A stretch of 64,000 nt of DNA from Rhizobium vallis (GTDB lineage: Bacteria > Pseudomonadota > Alphaproteobacteria > Rhizobiales > Rhizobiaceae): positions 1-64,000 of the forward strand of contig NZ_ML133687.1 of the NCBI RefSeq assembly GCF_003985155.1, written 5' to 3'. The notes beneath the pieces are model-generated. The model saw only the letters and a list, made by a program, of their open reading frames with translations, ran no database searches and was not told the DNA's origin. Shown here piece after piece: positions 50,089-59,003 of this stretch; position 1 is the stretch's first letter, and every line of letters begins with the position of its first letter. A program made the translations under genes and the position numbers.

Positions 50089-51153
50089 ATGCAGGACGGC
50101 GAACGGCCAAGCGAAGTCATCATCGAGCGGCAAGGCACCGCCGGCATCATCCGGCTCAACCGGCCACGGGCACTGAACAGCCTGACGCTGCCGATGATCC
50201 GCACGATCACCGAAGCTCTTCAGGCCTTTGCCGATGATCCCGAGGTAGCGAGCGTCGTGATGACGGGCGAGGGCGACCGCGGCCTCTGCGCCGGCGGCGA
50301 TATCCGCGCCCTGCATGAAAGCGCCCGCGCCGGCGATGGCCTGGCAGGTGCCTTCTGGCGCGAGGAATTCCGCCTCAACCACATGATCGCCTCCTATCCC
50401 AAACCCTATGTCGCGCTGATGGACGGTATCACCATGGGCGGCGGCGTCGGCCTGTCGTCGCACGGCCGCCACCGCGTTGTAACCGAGCGCACGCGGCTTG
50501 CCATGCCCGAAACCGGTATCGGCTATGTCCCGGATGTCGGCGCCACCTGGCTGCTGCCGCGTGGCCACGGCGAGTCCGGAACATGGCTCGGCCTGACCGG
50601 GCTCGATATCGGTGCTGCAGACGCGATCTACGCTGGGCTTGCCGACCTTCAGATCGGTACGGCACGGCTTGGTGAGGTGATCGATGCTTTGTCTCGCCTG
50701 CCGCGAGGCAGTTCATCGAACGATGTCGATGCCGTGTTGCAGACGTTTTCCGAACCTTCGGGAGAAAGCCGGCTCAAACAGAACGCGGCGACGATCGATC
50801 GCACCTTCCGTTTCGACAGCGTCGAGGAGATCATGGCCGCCCTCGCAGCGGAGGAGGGCGAATTCGCCGCCGAGACCCGCCGCATACTGCTGACGCGTTC
50901 ACCGACCAGCCTGAAGCTCGCTTTGCGGCTGTTGCGGGCCGGACGTCGCAGCACCTCACTTGCCGAATGCCTCCGCCGCGAACTCGGCGCCTGCCTGCAG
51001 ATGCTCGATAATCCTGACTTCTTCGAGGGCATCCGCGCTGCCGTCGTCGACAAGGATCGCAATCCGAAATGGTTGCCGTCGTCAGTCGAAGCCGTTGAGG
51101 CGTCCGCGGTCGAACGTTTCCTGAAACCGGCTGAACCGCCGCTTTCGCTCTAA
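50089..51153 (+). CDS. Enoyl-CoA hydratase/isomerase family, 3-hydroxyisobutyryl-CoA hydrolase type
   Basis: The 354-residue crotonase-fold enzyme has the oxyanion-hole loop GDRGLCAGGDIRALHES (about 62-78), MGGGVGLSSHGRHRVVTERT, and AMPETGIGYVPDVGATWLLP, which carries the acidic residue in the pattern specific to 3-hydroxyisobutyryl-CoA hydrolases. It would free 3-hydroxyisobutyrate from CoA in valine degradation. The C-terminal extension (to 354 residues) also fits this branch. The ATG at 50089 follows GATGAGGTGAACC. It converges on the UvrD-like helicase 11 bases away. Confidence 0.88.
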   Translation: MQDGERPSEVIIERQGTAGIIRLNRPRALNSLTLPMIRTITEALQAFADDPEVASVVMTGEGDRGLCAGGDIRALHESARAGDGLAGAFWREEFRLNHMIASYPKPYVALMDGITMGGGVGLSSHGRHRVVTERTRLAMPETGIGYVPDVGATWLLPRGHGESGTWLGLTGLDIGAADAIYAGLADLQIGTARLGEVIDALSRLPRGSSSNDVDAVLQTFSEPSGESRLKQNAATIDRTFRFDSVEEIMAALAAEEGEFAAETRRILLTRSPTSLKLALRLLRAGRRSTSLAECLRRELGACLQMLDNPDFFEGIRAAVVDKDRNPKWLPSSVEAVEASAVERFLKPAEPPLSL

Positions 51154-51164
51154 ACCATATCCGG

Positions 51165-53225
51165 CTATCGCCACATGCCGCGCATGCGGGCGCCGACATC
51201 GATGCGCACCTGCCGTGCATGCGCCTGAGCGGCGGCGTCCGATTTTACCTGAGGCCAGCTGCAGGCCTCGAAGAACTGCAGCAGCGTCGCCGGGATGAAG
51301 CGGCTGCGCGAGGCATAGACGTGCCGATCGCCCTGCGAATTCTGCCCATAGGTGAAGAAGCGCTGCGGCACGACGAGGTCGAGGCCGTCCCGGGCGCGTG
51401 TCATCGCGACATAGAGCAGGCGGCGTTCCTCTTCGATTTCGGCGGTGGTGCCGACGGCGAGATCGTTCGGAATGCAGCCGTCGACGACATTCAGCATGAA
51501 GACCCTCGTCCATTCCTGGCCCTTGGCGGAATGGATTGTGGAAAGGATGAGATAGTCCTCGTCGAGCAGCGGCACGCCCGCCTGGTCGCTGGTCGCATCC
51601 GGCGGATCGAGGGTGAGTTCGGTGAGGAAACGCTCGCGCGAGGCATAACCGCCGCCGATCTGCTCGAGCTGCAGCAGATCGGCCTGCCGCGTCGCTGCAT
51701 CCTCATGAAGCCGTTCCAGATGCGGCGCATACCATTGCCGCGCCAAGCCGATTTCCGCCGGCCAGCCGGCTTTGCCGGATTTCATCTCCTGCAGCATCGA
51801 AACGAAATCAGTCCAGTCCTCGCCGGAGCGCGGTGGCGCGGGCATCGCGGCAAGAGCCGACAGCGGGCTCGCATCCTCGGCCATCAGGTCGAGCGCCTTC
51901 TGCGCCGTCGACGGCCCGACGCCCGGCAGGATCTGCATCAGCCGGAAGCCCGCCACCCGGTCGCGCGGGTTTTGCGCAAAGCGCAGGGCGGCCAGCATGT
52001 CTTTGACATGGGCGCTGTCGAGAAACTTCAGCCCGCCGAATTTGACGAAGGGAATGTTGCGCCGGGTCAATTCGACTTCCAGCGGCCCGCTGTGATGCGA
52101 GGCGCGGAAGAGCACGGCCTGCTGCTTGAGCTTGAGGCCTTCTTCGCGATTGTCGAGCACCTTGTCGGCGATGTAGCGCGCCTGCTCGGCCTCATCTCGA
52201 ACCGTCACGAGGCGCGGCCGTTCGGCGGATTGCCGCTCGGTCCAGAGGTTCTTTGTGAAGCGCTCCGAGGCGAGATCGATGACGGCGTTGGCCGCGGCAA
52301 GGATCGGTTGCGTCGAGCGGTAGTTGCGGTCGAGTGTCACGATATTGGCCGCCGGGCTGAAGGCGGCGGGAAAATCGAGGATGTTGCGCACGGTCGCGGC
52401 GCGGAAGGAATAGATCGACTGCGCATCGTCGCCGACAACGGTCAACCCCCGGCCTTCTGGCTTCAGCGCCAGCAGGATCGATGCCTGCAGCCGGTTCGTG
52501 TCCTGGTATTCGTCGACGAGCACATGGTCGAAGCGGCTGCCGATGTCCTCGGCAATGACAGTCTCTCCGACCATCTGCGCCCAGTAGAGCAGTAGATCGT
52601 CGTAATCGAGCACATTCTGGCTCTGCTTCGCCTCGACATAACAGGCGAAAAGCTCGCGTAGCTGTTTTTCCCATGCCGCGCACCAGGGAAAGGCGTCGCG
52701 CAGCACGAGATCCAGCGCAGTCTCGGAGTTCACCGCCCTGGAGTAAATGGCAAGGCAAGTGCCCTTGGCCGGAAAGCGGCTGTCCGTCTTGGAGAAGCCG
52801 AGGTCGTGCCGAATGAGGTTCATCAGGTCGGCGCTGTCTTCGCGGTCATGGATGGTAAAGTCAGGGTCGAGACCGATCTGCTGCGCATAATCGCGCAGCA
52901 GCCGCGCGCCGATGCCGTGGAAAGTGCCGGACCAGGAAAGCGCGTCGGCCATGACGCCTGCATTGGTGCCGAGCACGTCGCGGCAGATGCGCTCGACGCG
53001 CCGCGCCATCTCGGCCGCCGCCCGGCGCGAGAAGGTCATCAGCAGGATACGGCGGGGATCGGCGCCCTTGACGATGAGATGGGCGACCCGATGCGCCAGC
53101 GTATTGGTCTTGCCGGAGCCGGCGCCGGCAATCACCAGCAGCGGCCCGGCAATATGGTTGCCGTCGATGAGCGTGCCATGCTCGACGGCCATACGTTGCT
53201 GGGGATTGAGCTTTTCGAGATACAT
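51165..53225 (-). CDS. UvrD/Rep-family ATP-dependent DNA helicase
   Basis: The 686-residue superfamily 1 helicase starts MYLEKLNPQQRMAVEHGTLI (Q motif). It has VIAGAGSGKTNTLAHRVAHL (Walker A, about residue 33-52), LVDEYQDTNRLQASILLAL (Walker B DEYQD), VVGDDAQSIYSFRAATVRNI (motif III), and the later motifs TIHSAKGQEWTRVFMLNVVD (motif V) and LLYVAMTRARDGLDLVVP (motif VI). It unwinds DNA 3'-5' in repair or recombination. The length is shorter than E. coli UvrD (720), and the C-terminal tail is not obviously UvrD's. It is monocistronic. Confidence 0.93.
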   Translation of the reverse strand: MYLEKLNPQQRMAVEHGTLIDGNHIAGPLLVIAGAGSGKTNTLAHRVAHLIVKGADPRRILLMTFSRRAAAEMARRVERICRDVLGTNAGVMADALSWSGTFHGIGARLLRDYAQQIGLDPDFTIHDREDSADLMNLIRHDLGFSKTDSRFPAKGTCLAIYSRAVNSETALDLVLRDAFPWCAAWEKQLRELFACYVEAKQSQNVLDYDDLLLYWAQMVGETVIAEDIGSRFDHVLVDEYQDTNRLQASILLALKPEGRGLTVVGDDAQSIYSFRAATVRNILDFPAAFSPAANIVTLDRNYRSTQPILAAANAVIDLASERFTKNLWTERQSAERPRLVTVRDEAEQARYIADKVLDNREEGLKLKQQAVLFRASHHSGPLEVELTRRNIPFVKFGGLKFLDSAHVKDMLAALRFAQNPRDRVAGFRLMQILPGVGPSTAQKALDLMAEDASPLSALAAMPAPPRSGEDWTDFVSMLQEMKSGKAGWPAEIGLARQWYAPHLERLHEDAATRQADLLQLEQIGGGYASRERFLTELTLDPPDATSDQAGVPLLDEDYLILSTIHSAKGQEWTRVFMLNVVDGCIPNDLAVGTTAEIEEERRLLYVAMTRARDGLDLVVPQRFFTYGQNSQGDRHVYASRSRFIPATLLQFFEACSWPQVKSDAAAQAHARQVRIDVGARMRGMWR

Positions 53226-53321
53226 CCAGCCGTCCGGTCGGGCTTCCGCAGAATCACTGGGAAAGATTAGATGTTCCTTGAATGTTCGCGATTGCCGCCG
53301 CTGTCAAGCGGCGAGGGAAGC

Positions 53322-53588
53322 TCAATCGGGGAAATCCGGGCCGACCACGCGCCGCACCAGTTTCAGGCTGCGGTCCGGCTGAAGAATATAGGTTTCCTCC
53401 ACGCGCTGGCCGGTCTCGTTGTAGAACTGATTGTAGACGGCGCTGCCGACCGGCGATTTGGTGAGCTTCGTTCGCGGCTGGCCGCCATAGGTGATGCTGC
53501 CGGGAATGGGTTCCAGCGCCGGCGTATCGGCCGAGGAGCAGCCGGCCAGCAATGCCCCGGCAAGCAAGATGGGCGGAAGCGCTTTCAT
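53322..53588 (-). CDS. Small lipoprotein (paralogue of 1333-1611)
   Basis: The 88-residue lipoprotein starts MKALPPILLAGALLAGC (lipobox LLAG|C). The mature part has ALEPIPGSITYGGQPRTKLT, then KSPVGSAVYNQFYNETGQRV and EETYILQPDRSLKLV. Almost all of these blocks recur in the gene at 1333-1611, with differences in the central Phe/His/Tyr-rich region. The ATG at 53588 is chosen by Shine-Dalgarno (AGAGGG) and by matching the paralogue's start. No function is known to me; the neighbours are unrelated. Confidence 0.8.
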   Translation of the reverse strand: MKALPPILLAGALLAGCSSADTPALEPIPGSITYGGQPRTKLTKSPVGSAVYNQFYNETGQRVEETYILQPDRSLKLVRRVVGPDFPD

Positions 53589-53723
53589 CGTCGTCATCCC
53601 TCTTTCGACTGCAGCCAGATATGGAAACCGCAGCACCTTTCGCCAAGGGCTGGCGTGCTCAACCGCAACGAAATGCCCGGCACGGCGTTAACCCACATCT
53701 ACCAACATCAGGAGACGGTCACG

Positions 53724-53985
53724 GTGCTCGGGTTTCCAGCATTTAACGACCATGACGAGCCCGGCCGGCAGGGCCACAGCGATGCGGCGACGCGCGCCTC
53801 GGTGGAAAGCGCCCTTCATGCGGCCGGCGATATTGAAGCCGGGGAAATCATCGTGAGGCATATCGGGCTCCTACGTGATCCTGGAAGGTTTCGTGCGCCG
53901 GCGGGGTGATGTCGAGCGGGCGATCGAGATCGCCGAGAGCATCGTCGGAAAAGGCCATGTGCGCAGCCGCCTGCTGCGACGCTAA
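53724..53985 (+). pseudogene. BON-domain protein gene broken by a +1 frameshift
   Basis: Reading from a GTG at 53724 (AGGAG nine bases upstream) gives VLGFPAFNDHDEPGRQGHSD, then VESALHAAGDIEAGEIIVRH, and runs out of frame after VRHIG. In the next frame the coding continues without a gap: SYVILEGFVRRRGDVERAIE, then IAESIVGKGHVRSRLLRR and a stop at 53983-53985. Together they form a BON domain (a putative phospholipid- or envelope-binding module) of about 86 residues. The shift lies at the GGG at 53865-53867, which would read in frame with one G fewer. This could be a real disruption or a sequencing error. Confidence 0.7.
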
Positions 53986-54096
53986 TGCATGTCGCCCACT
54001 GGCCGGCCCTTTGTTCACCTGTATCTGCAATGCCAGAAGGGAACCAAAATGCCCTCCTGCGGGTTGAAATGCCGGATAGAAACGCTGGAGACGCTC

Positions 54097-54360
54097 ATGC
54101 CGTTGCTTCTTCGCCTTTGGGCTGCGACGTTGATAGCAGGTTGCGGCGTCTTTGCCGGCTCCGCCTATGCTGCGCTGGAAACCGGCACGAATTATTCCGC
54201 TTTGCCGAAGGACCAGATCGCCCTCAACGAATATACCGGGACCGCGGCCTGTAAGCCCGCGGAGCCTCTCTATCTCCCGTCCTTCATCCGCGCGGCTGAC
54301 GGCACGATCATCGGCGTCGGTTATGTCGAGGTGGAGAGTGAAGGGGGAGAAGCCTGCTGA
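54097..54360 (+). CDS. Secreted hypothetical protein
   Basis: This encodes 87 residues with a signal peptide (LLLRLWAATLIAGCGVFAGS, then AYA|ALE). The mature protein is about 62 residues and includes NYSALPKDQIALNEYTGTAA, a single Cys in TAACKPAEP, and a terminal GGEAC. I recognise no family. The ATG at 54097 is preceded by CTGGAGACG; upstream in-frame ATGs give a poorer signal peptide. It lies alone between the broken BON gene and the convergent DUF982 gene. Confidence 0.62.
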   Translation: MPLLLRLWAATLIAGCGVFAGSAYAALETGTNYSALPKDQIALNEYTGTAACKPAEPLYLPSFIRAADGTIIGVGYVEVESEGGEAC

Positions 54361-54599
54361 AAATATCGGGGCTTGTTCGGACGAGGCTCGCCTGCGTTCC
54401 CGCAGAGGTGACGAGCCTCTGACCATCATCATGATGGCTGGGCATCTTCTATGAATACACCTGTACCATTCGCAACGCCCGTTGCGCCAAAACCCGGCAC
54501 GAGTTCGATGCAGGGTTAAGCAGGATTAAAGCATTGTTCCATTCCGGCGCGATCCGTTCATCGAAAAGCCGGAAGCGGGCGAAAATCCAGGCCGAAGTG

Positions 54600-54842
54600 T
54601 TAATGCAGCTTCAGCTTTGCCTCTTCGGCCGCCGCCAGGAACTCGGCTCTCGCTTCTTCCACGCTCTTGCGCCCGTCGAGCGCTGCCCGGCAGGTGCTGC
54701 GCGCCTTGATGTAGCGAAGCCCGCGCGAACTCGGCCAGAGATCCGCCAGGCATTTCAGCGCATCGAACGGCCCATTGACCGTTCGCGCGTCGACGCCTTC
54801 GAAACCGACCGTGACCGGGCTGTTCCATCGTTCAGTTGCCAT
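54600..54842 (-). CDS. DUF982 family small protein
   Basis: The 80-residue product starts MATERWNSPVTVGFEGVDAR and continues NGPFDALKCLADLWPSSRGL and YIKARSTCRAALDGRKSVEE. This is the DUF982 family, short proteins very common in Rhizobium genomes with no known function. It has a good Shine-Dalgarno (GGAGGAGC). It is monocistronic; the neighbours do not suggest a role. Confidence 0.85.
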   Translation of the reverse strand: MATERWNSPVTVGFEGVDARTVNGPFDALKCLADLWPSSRGLRYIKARSTCRAALDGRKSVEEARAEFLAAAEEAKLKLH

Positions 54843-55172
54843 CGATGCTCCTCCAGGGTTTTCGATAGACCACGAGCAGTATCTCCCACTCCTCCGGGGA
54901 GACTCCACGATAGTTAATATTCTAGCGCGATTTTCACCGGCAGCAATGGTGGCTGGCGATGCGAAATGTCTGCCTGCGAAAGACCGATCGCGGAAATCGA
55001 CGATAAAGCAAAGCGAGCCGCCATCACTCTGACCGGCATTTTGCGATCGCGTGAAGGAAACAAGCCGACTGAGCAGGTCTCCGCTACCAGTGGTCTTTTC
55101 AATCTGGAATGACGGCAATTTCGAAGATGAATGCGATGACGGCGGTTCTGCAACCGCTATGTCAACGGGATT

Positions 55173-56270
55173 TCATTCAGCCGCTTGCGGCCGTGTCGCG
55201 AGATTTCGGCCCAGCCGCTGAAATGGAACTTCGATGAAGTTATAAGAGGCTATCGATATGATGAGCGTGCCAGCCAATGTAATGATCAGCAACAGGGCCG
55301 CATGAAGATAGGGCGATGTGATCCCGGCCTTTTCAAGAGCCAGCATCCCCAAAACGATCACAGCCATGTGCGAGAGGTAGACGGAATAGGACATCAGCCC
55401 CAACGTCTGGATCGGCTTCCATCTGAGGAATCCAGCTATCGCTGAAAGGCCAAATTGGCCTGAGGCCAGAATAGAAGCGGTTGCGATAATCCAGATCGAG
55501 ATTGGCAGTACCGCCGGTAATTCAAGCAATACCAATGCCGTAACGATGAGCAGCGCAATTGCCGCGATAGCAATCTTACGATGAGCTAAATAGGGGATGC
55601 CAACGTTCAGTAGGAAATATGTAGCAATGCCGATGGCAAAGAACGCGGAATATCGGCCGATGAAGCTATACGGGAATCGAGGGCTGACATACGAAAGCAC
55701 AAACAGCCCGATAATGAGGATGAGGCAGGCTTTGAAACTGCCCGCGGCGCGCGCGCCCAAGCCGATCACCAAAGGCGCAATCAAATAAAACTGCCATTCA
55801 AGCGAAATGCTCCATGCCTGACCGAGAAAGGCATACTCCCCATTTGGGACCATGTTTCTTGGGACGACACCATGCAAGGCGACAATGTGGCTGATGACGT
55901 TTGGCCAGAAATTATCGAGCGCGGCAATTGAGATCTGCAGCCGGTTGGCCGCTGCTTCGCCGCCTGCTGCATTGGTCCAAACGTCGACGCTGACCCACGC
56001 CAAGGCTATGGAGATGGCGAGATAGAACCAATACACAGGGAATATCCGCAATACGCGACGAATAATGTAAATACCGTAAGTCTCGCGCTTTCGCTCGACG
56101 AGTGTTGCAATAGCAAATCCGCTCAAGATGACGAAAACATCGACCGCGTAGGCATTTCCCAGGTTTGCGGGCCACGGAAACTGCAGGTAGATTGTTGCGG
56201 CCCAATGTCCGATCAACACCCAGAGGGCCATCAGTCCTCGCAAGCCGTCATATTCCTTGATGTGACGCAA
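55173..56270 (-). CDS. Acyltransferase family 3 (OafA-like) membrane protein
   Basis: The 365-residue integral membrane protein has about ten helices. It begins HIKEYDGLRGLMALWVLIGH, the characteristic (H-x3-DGLRG-x4-H) region, with the catalytic His at the end. Family members O-acetylate or otherwise acylate surface sugars (O-antigen, exopolysaccharide, Nod factor precursors). Base composition is lower in GC than flanking genes. The start codon is TTG at 56268-56270 with GGAATA upstream; the family start supports it. It stands alone and lies about 325 bases from tRNA-Thr. Confidence 0.88.
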   Translation of the reverse strand: MRHIKEYDGLRGLMALWVLIGHWAATIYLQFPWPANLGNAYAVDVFVILSGFAIATLVERKRETYGIYIIRRVLRIFPVYWFYLAISIALAWVSVDVWTNAAGGEAAANRLQISIAALDNFWPNVISHIVALHGVVPRNMVPNGEYAFLGQAWSISLEWQFYLIAPLVIGLGARAAGSFKACLILIIGLFVLSYVSPRFPYSFIGRYSAFFAIGIATYFLLNVGIPYLAHRKIAIAAIALLIVTALVLLELPAVLPISIWIIATASILASGQFGLSAIAGFLRWKPIQTLGLMSYSVYLSHMAVIVLGMLALEKAGITSPYLHAALLLIITLAGTLIISIASYNFIEVPFQRLGRNLATRPQAAE

Positions 56271-56594
56271 GATCTATTCCCCGGCTGGATTTGGATGCAA
56301 ATATCACTAACCGGCGTGGGTTTTAAGTTAGGGTGCAGCTCAGGTCAACTTCAGCGATAGGGAAACCTACTGCCAACGAGCGCCCTCGGGCGGCGTTTGA
56401 TACCTAACAATCGGAAAACATAATAGACCTCTCCGGTGGCTTAGGCCGGTTTTGCGGGTGATCGGGTTGCGCTACCTCGGAGCGTTCGTGGAGTGGGCTG
56501 CCTGTATTTTGATGGATATTTGTGAAATCCATGCATTGTCTGCATTAGGCAGCGATGCTGGGCCAGCAACCATTATTGCGTCTTGAAAGAAAAC
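56271..56594. other. Intergenic region between acyltransferase and tRNA-Thr
   Basis: About 320 bases without a supported gene. The composition is AT-richer than average at 56500-56560. No repeat or operator was recognised. The promoter of the acyltransferase is probably within 56290-56380. Confidence 0.5.
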
Positions 56595-56669
56595 TGGTGC
56601 TGCCGAGTGGGATTGAACCACCGACCTCACCCTTACCAAGGGTGTGCTCTACCACTGAGCTACGGCAGC
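56595..56669 (-). tRNA. tRNA-Thr (GGT anticodon)
   Basis: Read on the minus strand, GCTGCCG pairs with CGGCAGC in the acceptor stem. The D arm is GCTCAGTGGTAGAGC, the anticodon stem-loop is CACCC-TTGGTAA-GGGTG with anticodon GGT, and the T arm is GGTCGGTGGTTCAATCC-type with GTTCAAT. CCA is encoded at the 3' end. The total is 75 bases, and the anticodon reads ACC/ACT, threonine. Confidence 0.95.
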
Positions 56670-56825
56670 AGGACCAGTACCCGTGCGAGCCGGGCGGCTC
56701 AATCGCGGGAACGGGGCGGCTATTGCCACAGCTTGACGGCAAGCGCAAGCAGCAAATTCCAACTTCGCGTGGATTGGGATGCAGGGGCCTTTTGGATCGG
56801 CGCGAATTCGGTTAATCCTGTTCCC

Positions 56826-57020
56826 ATGAACGACAAGACCGAAACCGGCCAAATGAGCCGCAAAGAGGCGATCGAGGCCCAGGCGAAATTGCGCCGGGAG
56901 CGCGCCGCCGAAAAGCTCAGGGAAAATCTGGGGCGACGCAAACAGCAGGTGCGCGCCCGCCGTTCGGGCCAGGCCGACGAGACAAATGGACTGCCCGCCG
57001 CAAAAATGGACGAATCGTAA
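56826..57020 (+). CDS. Small basic protein, DUF4169-like
   Basis: The 64-residue, highly charged protein begins MNDKTETGQMSRKEAIEAQA and has a Lys/Arg-rich helix (KLRRERAAEKLRENLGRRKQ and VRARRSG). The sequence and length resemble DUF4169, small helical proteins placed near murA in Rhizobiales. It may bind nucleic acids, but that is inferred from charge only. The gene lies about 106 bases before murA on the same strand. The ATG at 56826 lacks a strong Shine-Dalgarno. Confidence 0.62.
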   Translation: MNDKTETGQMSRKEAIEAQAKLRRERAAEKLRENLGRRKQQVRARRSGQADETNGLPAAKMDES

Positions 57021-57126
57021 TGTTCCGTCCGTGGCGAATTGAAGCGCCTGCAGATTTCCCCTAAACACTCCACTCCTTCTTCAAGGCAGAACTTTCAGGA
57101 AAGGCGGGCGCGGCCCGTAAGCGCAC

Positions 57127-58419
57127 ATGGATCGTATCAGAATCGTCGGCGGTAATGAGCTGAATGGCATCATTCCGATTTCCGGGGCCAAGAATGCCGC
57201 ACTGCCGCTGATGATCGCTTCGCTTCTGACCAGCGATACGCTGACGCTCGAAAACGTGCCGCATCTCGCTGATGTCGAACTTTTGATGCGCATCCTCGGC
57301 AATCACGGCGTCGACGTCGCCGTCAACGGCCGCCGCGAGCGCCAGGAAGATTCCTACGCCCGCACGATCCATTTCACCTGCCGCACCATCGTCGATACCA
57401 CGGCATCCTATGAACTGGTCTCGAAGATGCGCGCCTCCTTCTGGGTCATCGGCCCGTTGCTCGCGCGCGAAGGCCATTGCCGCGTGTCGCTGCCGGGCGG
57501 CTGCGCCATCGGCACACGCCCTGTCGATCTCTTCATCGAGAGCCTGACGGCGCTCGGCGCGACCATGGAGATCGATGCCGGTTATATCAACGCCAAGGCG
57601 CCCGCCGGCGGACTGATCGGTGCGCGCTATACCTTCCCGAAGGTCTCCGTCGGCGCCACCCATGTGATGATGATGGCGGCAACCCTTGCCCGCGGCACGA
57701 CTGTCATCGGCAATGCCGCCCGCGAGCCTGAGGTCGTCGATCTCGCCAACTGCCTGAATGCCATGGGTGCCAAAATCACTGGCGCCGGCACGGCGACCAT
57801 CACCATCGAAGGCGTCACCTCGCTCTCCGGCGCCCGTCACCGCGTCCTGCCGGATCGCATCGAGACCGGCACCTACGCCATGGCCGTCGCGATGGCCGGC
57901 GGCGACGTCGTGCTCGAGAATACCGACACGTCGCTGCTCGAGACAGCCTTGGAAACGCTGCGCCGCGCCGGCGCGGAAATCTCGCCGACCAACAACGGCA
58001 TACGCGTCAAGCGCAACGGCGCCGGCATCAAGCCGGTCGATATCGTCACCGATCCCTTCCCCGGCTTCCCCACAGATCTGCAGGCACAGTTCATGGCTCT
58101 GATGACCCGCTCGTCAGGCATTTCGCACGTCACCGAGACCATCTTCGAAAATCGTTTCATGCACGTGCAGGAGCTTGCCCGCCTCGGCGCCAGGATCTCG
58201 CTCTCCGGCCAGACGGCGAAGATCGAGGGTGTCCAGCGCCTGCGCGGCGCGCCCGTCATGGCGACCGACCTGCGCGCCTCCGTTTCGCTTGTTATCGCCG
58301 GCCTTGTCGCCGAGGGCGAAACCACGGTGTCCCGCGTCTATCACCTCGACCGCGGTTTCGAGCGGCTCGAGGAGAAGCTGACTCGCTGCGGCGCGGTCGT
58401 CGAGCGCATCAGCGAGTAA
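57127..58419 (+). CDS. murA: UDP-N-acetylglucosamine 1-carboxyvinyltransferase
   Basis: MurA transfers enolpyruvate from phosphoenolpyruvate to UDP-GlcNAc, the first committed step of peptidoglycan synthesis in the cytoplasm. The length of 430 residues is typical. The start is [20 protein letters not shown] with [10 protein letters not shown] as the substrate loop; the catalytic Cys is in [18 protein letters not shown] (about residue 127), which also makes it a candidate for fosfomycin alkylation. It heads the block DUF2948-hisD-UPF0262 on the same strand. Confidence 0.97.
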   Translation: MDRIRIVGGNELNGIIPISGAKNAALPLMIASLLTSDTLTLENVPHLADVELLMRILGNHGVDVAVNGRRERQEDSYARTIHFTCRTIVDTTASYELVSKMRASFWVIGPLLAREGHCRVSLPGGCAIGTRPVDLFIESLTALGATMEIDAGYINAKAPAGGLIGARYTFPKVSVGATHVMMMAATLARGTTVIGNAAREPEVVDLANCLNAMGAKITGAGTATITIEGVTSLSGARHRVLPDRIETGTYAMAVAMAGGDVVLENTDTSLLETALETLRRAGAEISPTNNGIRVKRNGAGIKPVDIVTDPFPGFPTDLQAQFMALMTRSSGISHVTETIFENRFMHVQELARLGARISLSGQTAKIEGVQRLRGAPVMATDLRASVSLVIAGLVAEGETTVSRVYHLDRGFERLEEKLTRCGAVVERISE

Positions 58420-58516
58420 GCACCGTTCATCGCCGGTTGCGTAATTGGACGCAGCGTCTTATTTCCCTTGTCTGACGCATCGCCATTCCGGCGGTGCCTG
58501 CTGGGGATGAGGCTGA

Positions 58517-58948
58517 ATGACCGACCTGAAGCTTGTTGCGCTTGATGACGAGGATCTTGCGATCATATCAGCGCATATGCAGGACAGCGTCTTCAAGGTC
58601 GGCGATATCGACTGGTCGCCGCGCGACGCGCAATTCGCCCTTGCCGTCAATCGTTTCGTCTGGGAAAGTGCCGCGCGCAAGCGCAGGGGTTTCGAGCGCC
58701 GCCGTGCGGCACTGGTCTTCAAGCGGGTACTCGCCGTCCGTTCGCTCGGCATCGATCGTAGCAAGCGCGACGAGGTTCTGTCGCTGCTGGCGCTGCGCTT
58801 CGAGAAAAAGGGCGAGGGGCCCGATGGTACGATCGAGCTGTCGCTGTCGGGCACGGCCTCAATTGCGCTCGACGTCGAATGCATCGAGGTTCAGCTGGCA
58901 GATATCGGCGGCGCCTGGGAGGCGGCTTCCAAGCCTCGCCACCCCTGA
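58517..58948 (+). CDS. DUF2948 family protein
   Basis: The 143-residue product starts MTDLKLVALDDEDLAIISAH and includes HMQDSVFKVGDIDWSPRDAQ, FVWESAARKRRGFERRRAAL and the C-terminal CIEVQLADIGGAWEAASKPR. This is the DUF2948 family, found between murA and hisD in many Rhizobiales. No function is known to me. It has GGGATGAGGCTGA before the ATG and is followed by hisD after 55 bases. Confidence 0.88.
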   Translation: MTDLKLVALDDEDLAIISAHMQDSVFKVGDIDWSPRDAQFALAVNRFVWESAARKRRGFERRRAALVFKRVLAVRSLGIDRSKRDEVLSLLALRFEKKGEGPDGTIELSLSGTASIALDVECIEVQLADIGGAWEAASKPRHP

Positions 58949-59003
58949 AGCTGAATAGCTAAGTTTGAACGTCGCGGTTTCGAGTTGAGAAGGAATATCG
59001 GCC

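Noticed and set aside
51219..52595. 458-codon plus-strand open frame opposite the UvrD-like helicase
   Set aside because: Antisense shadow; all helicase motifs are on the minus strand.
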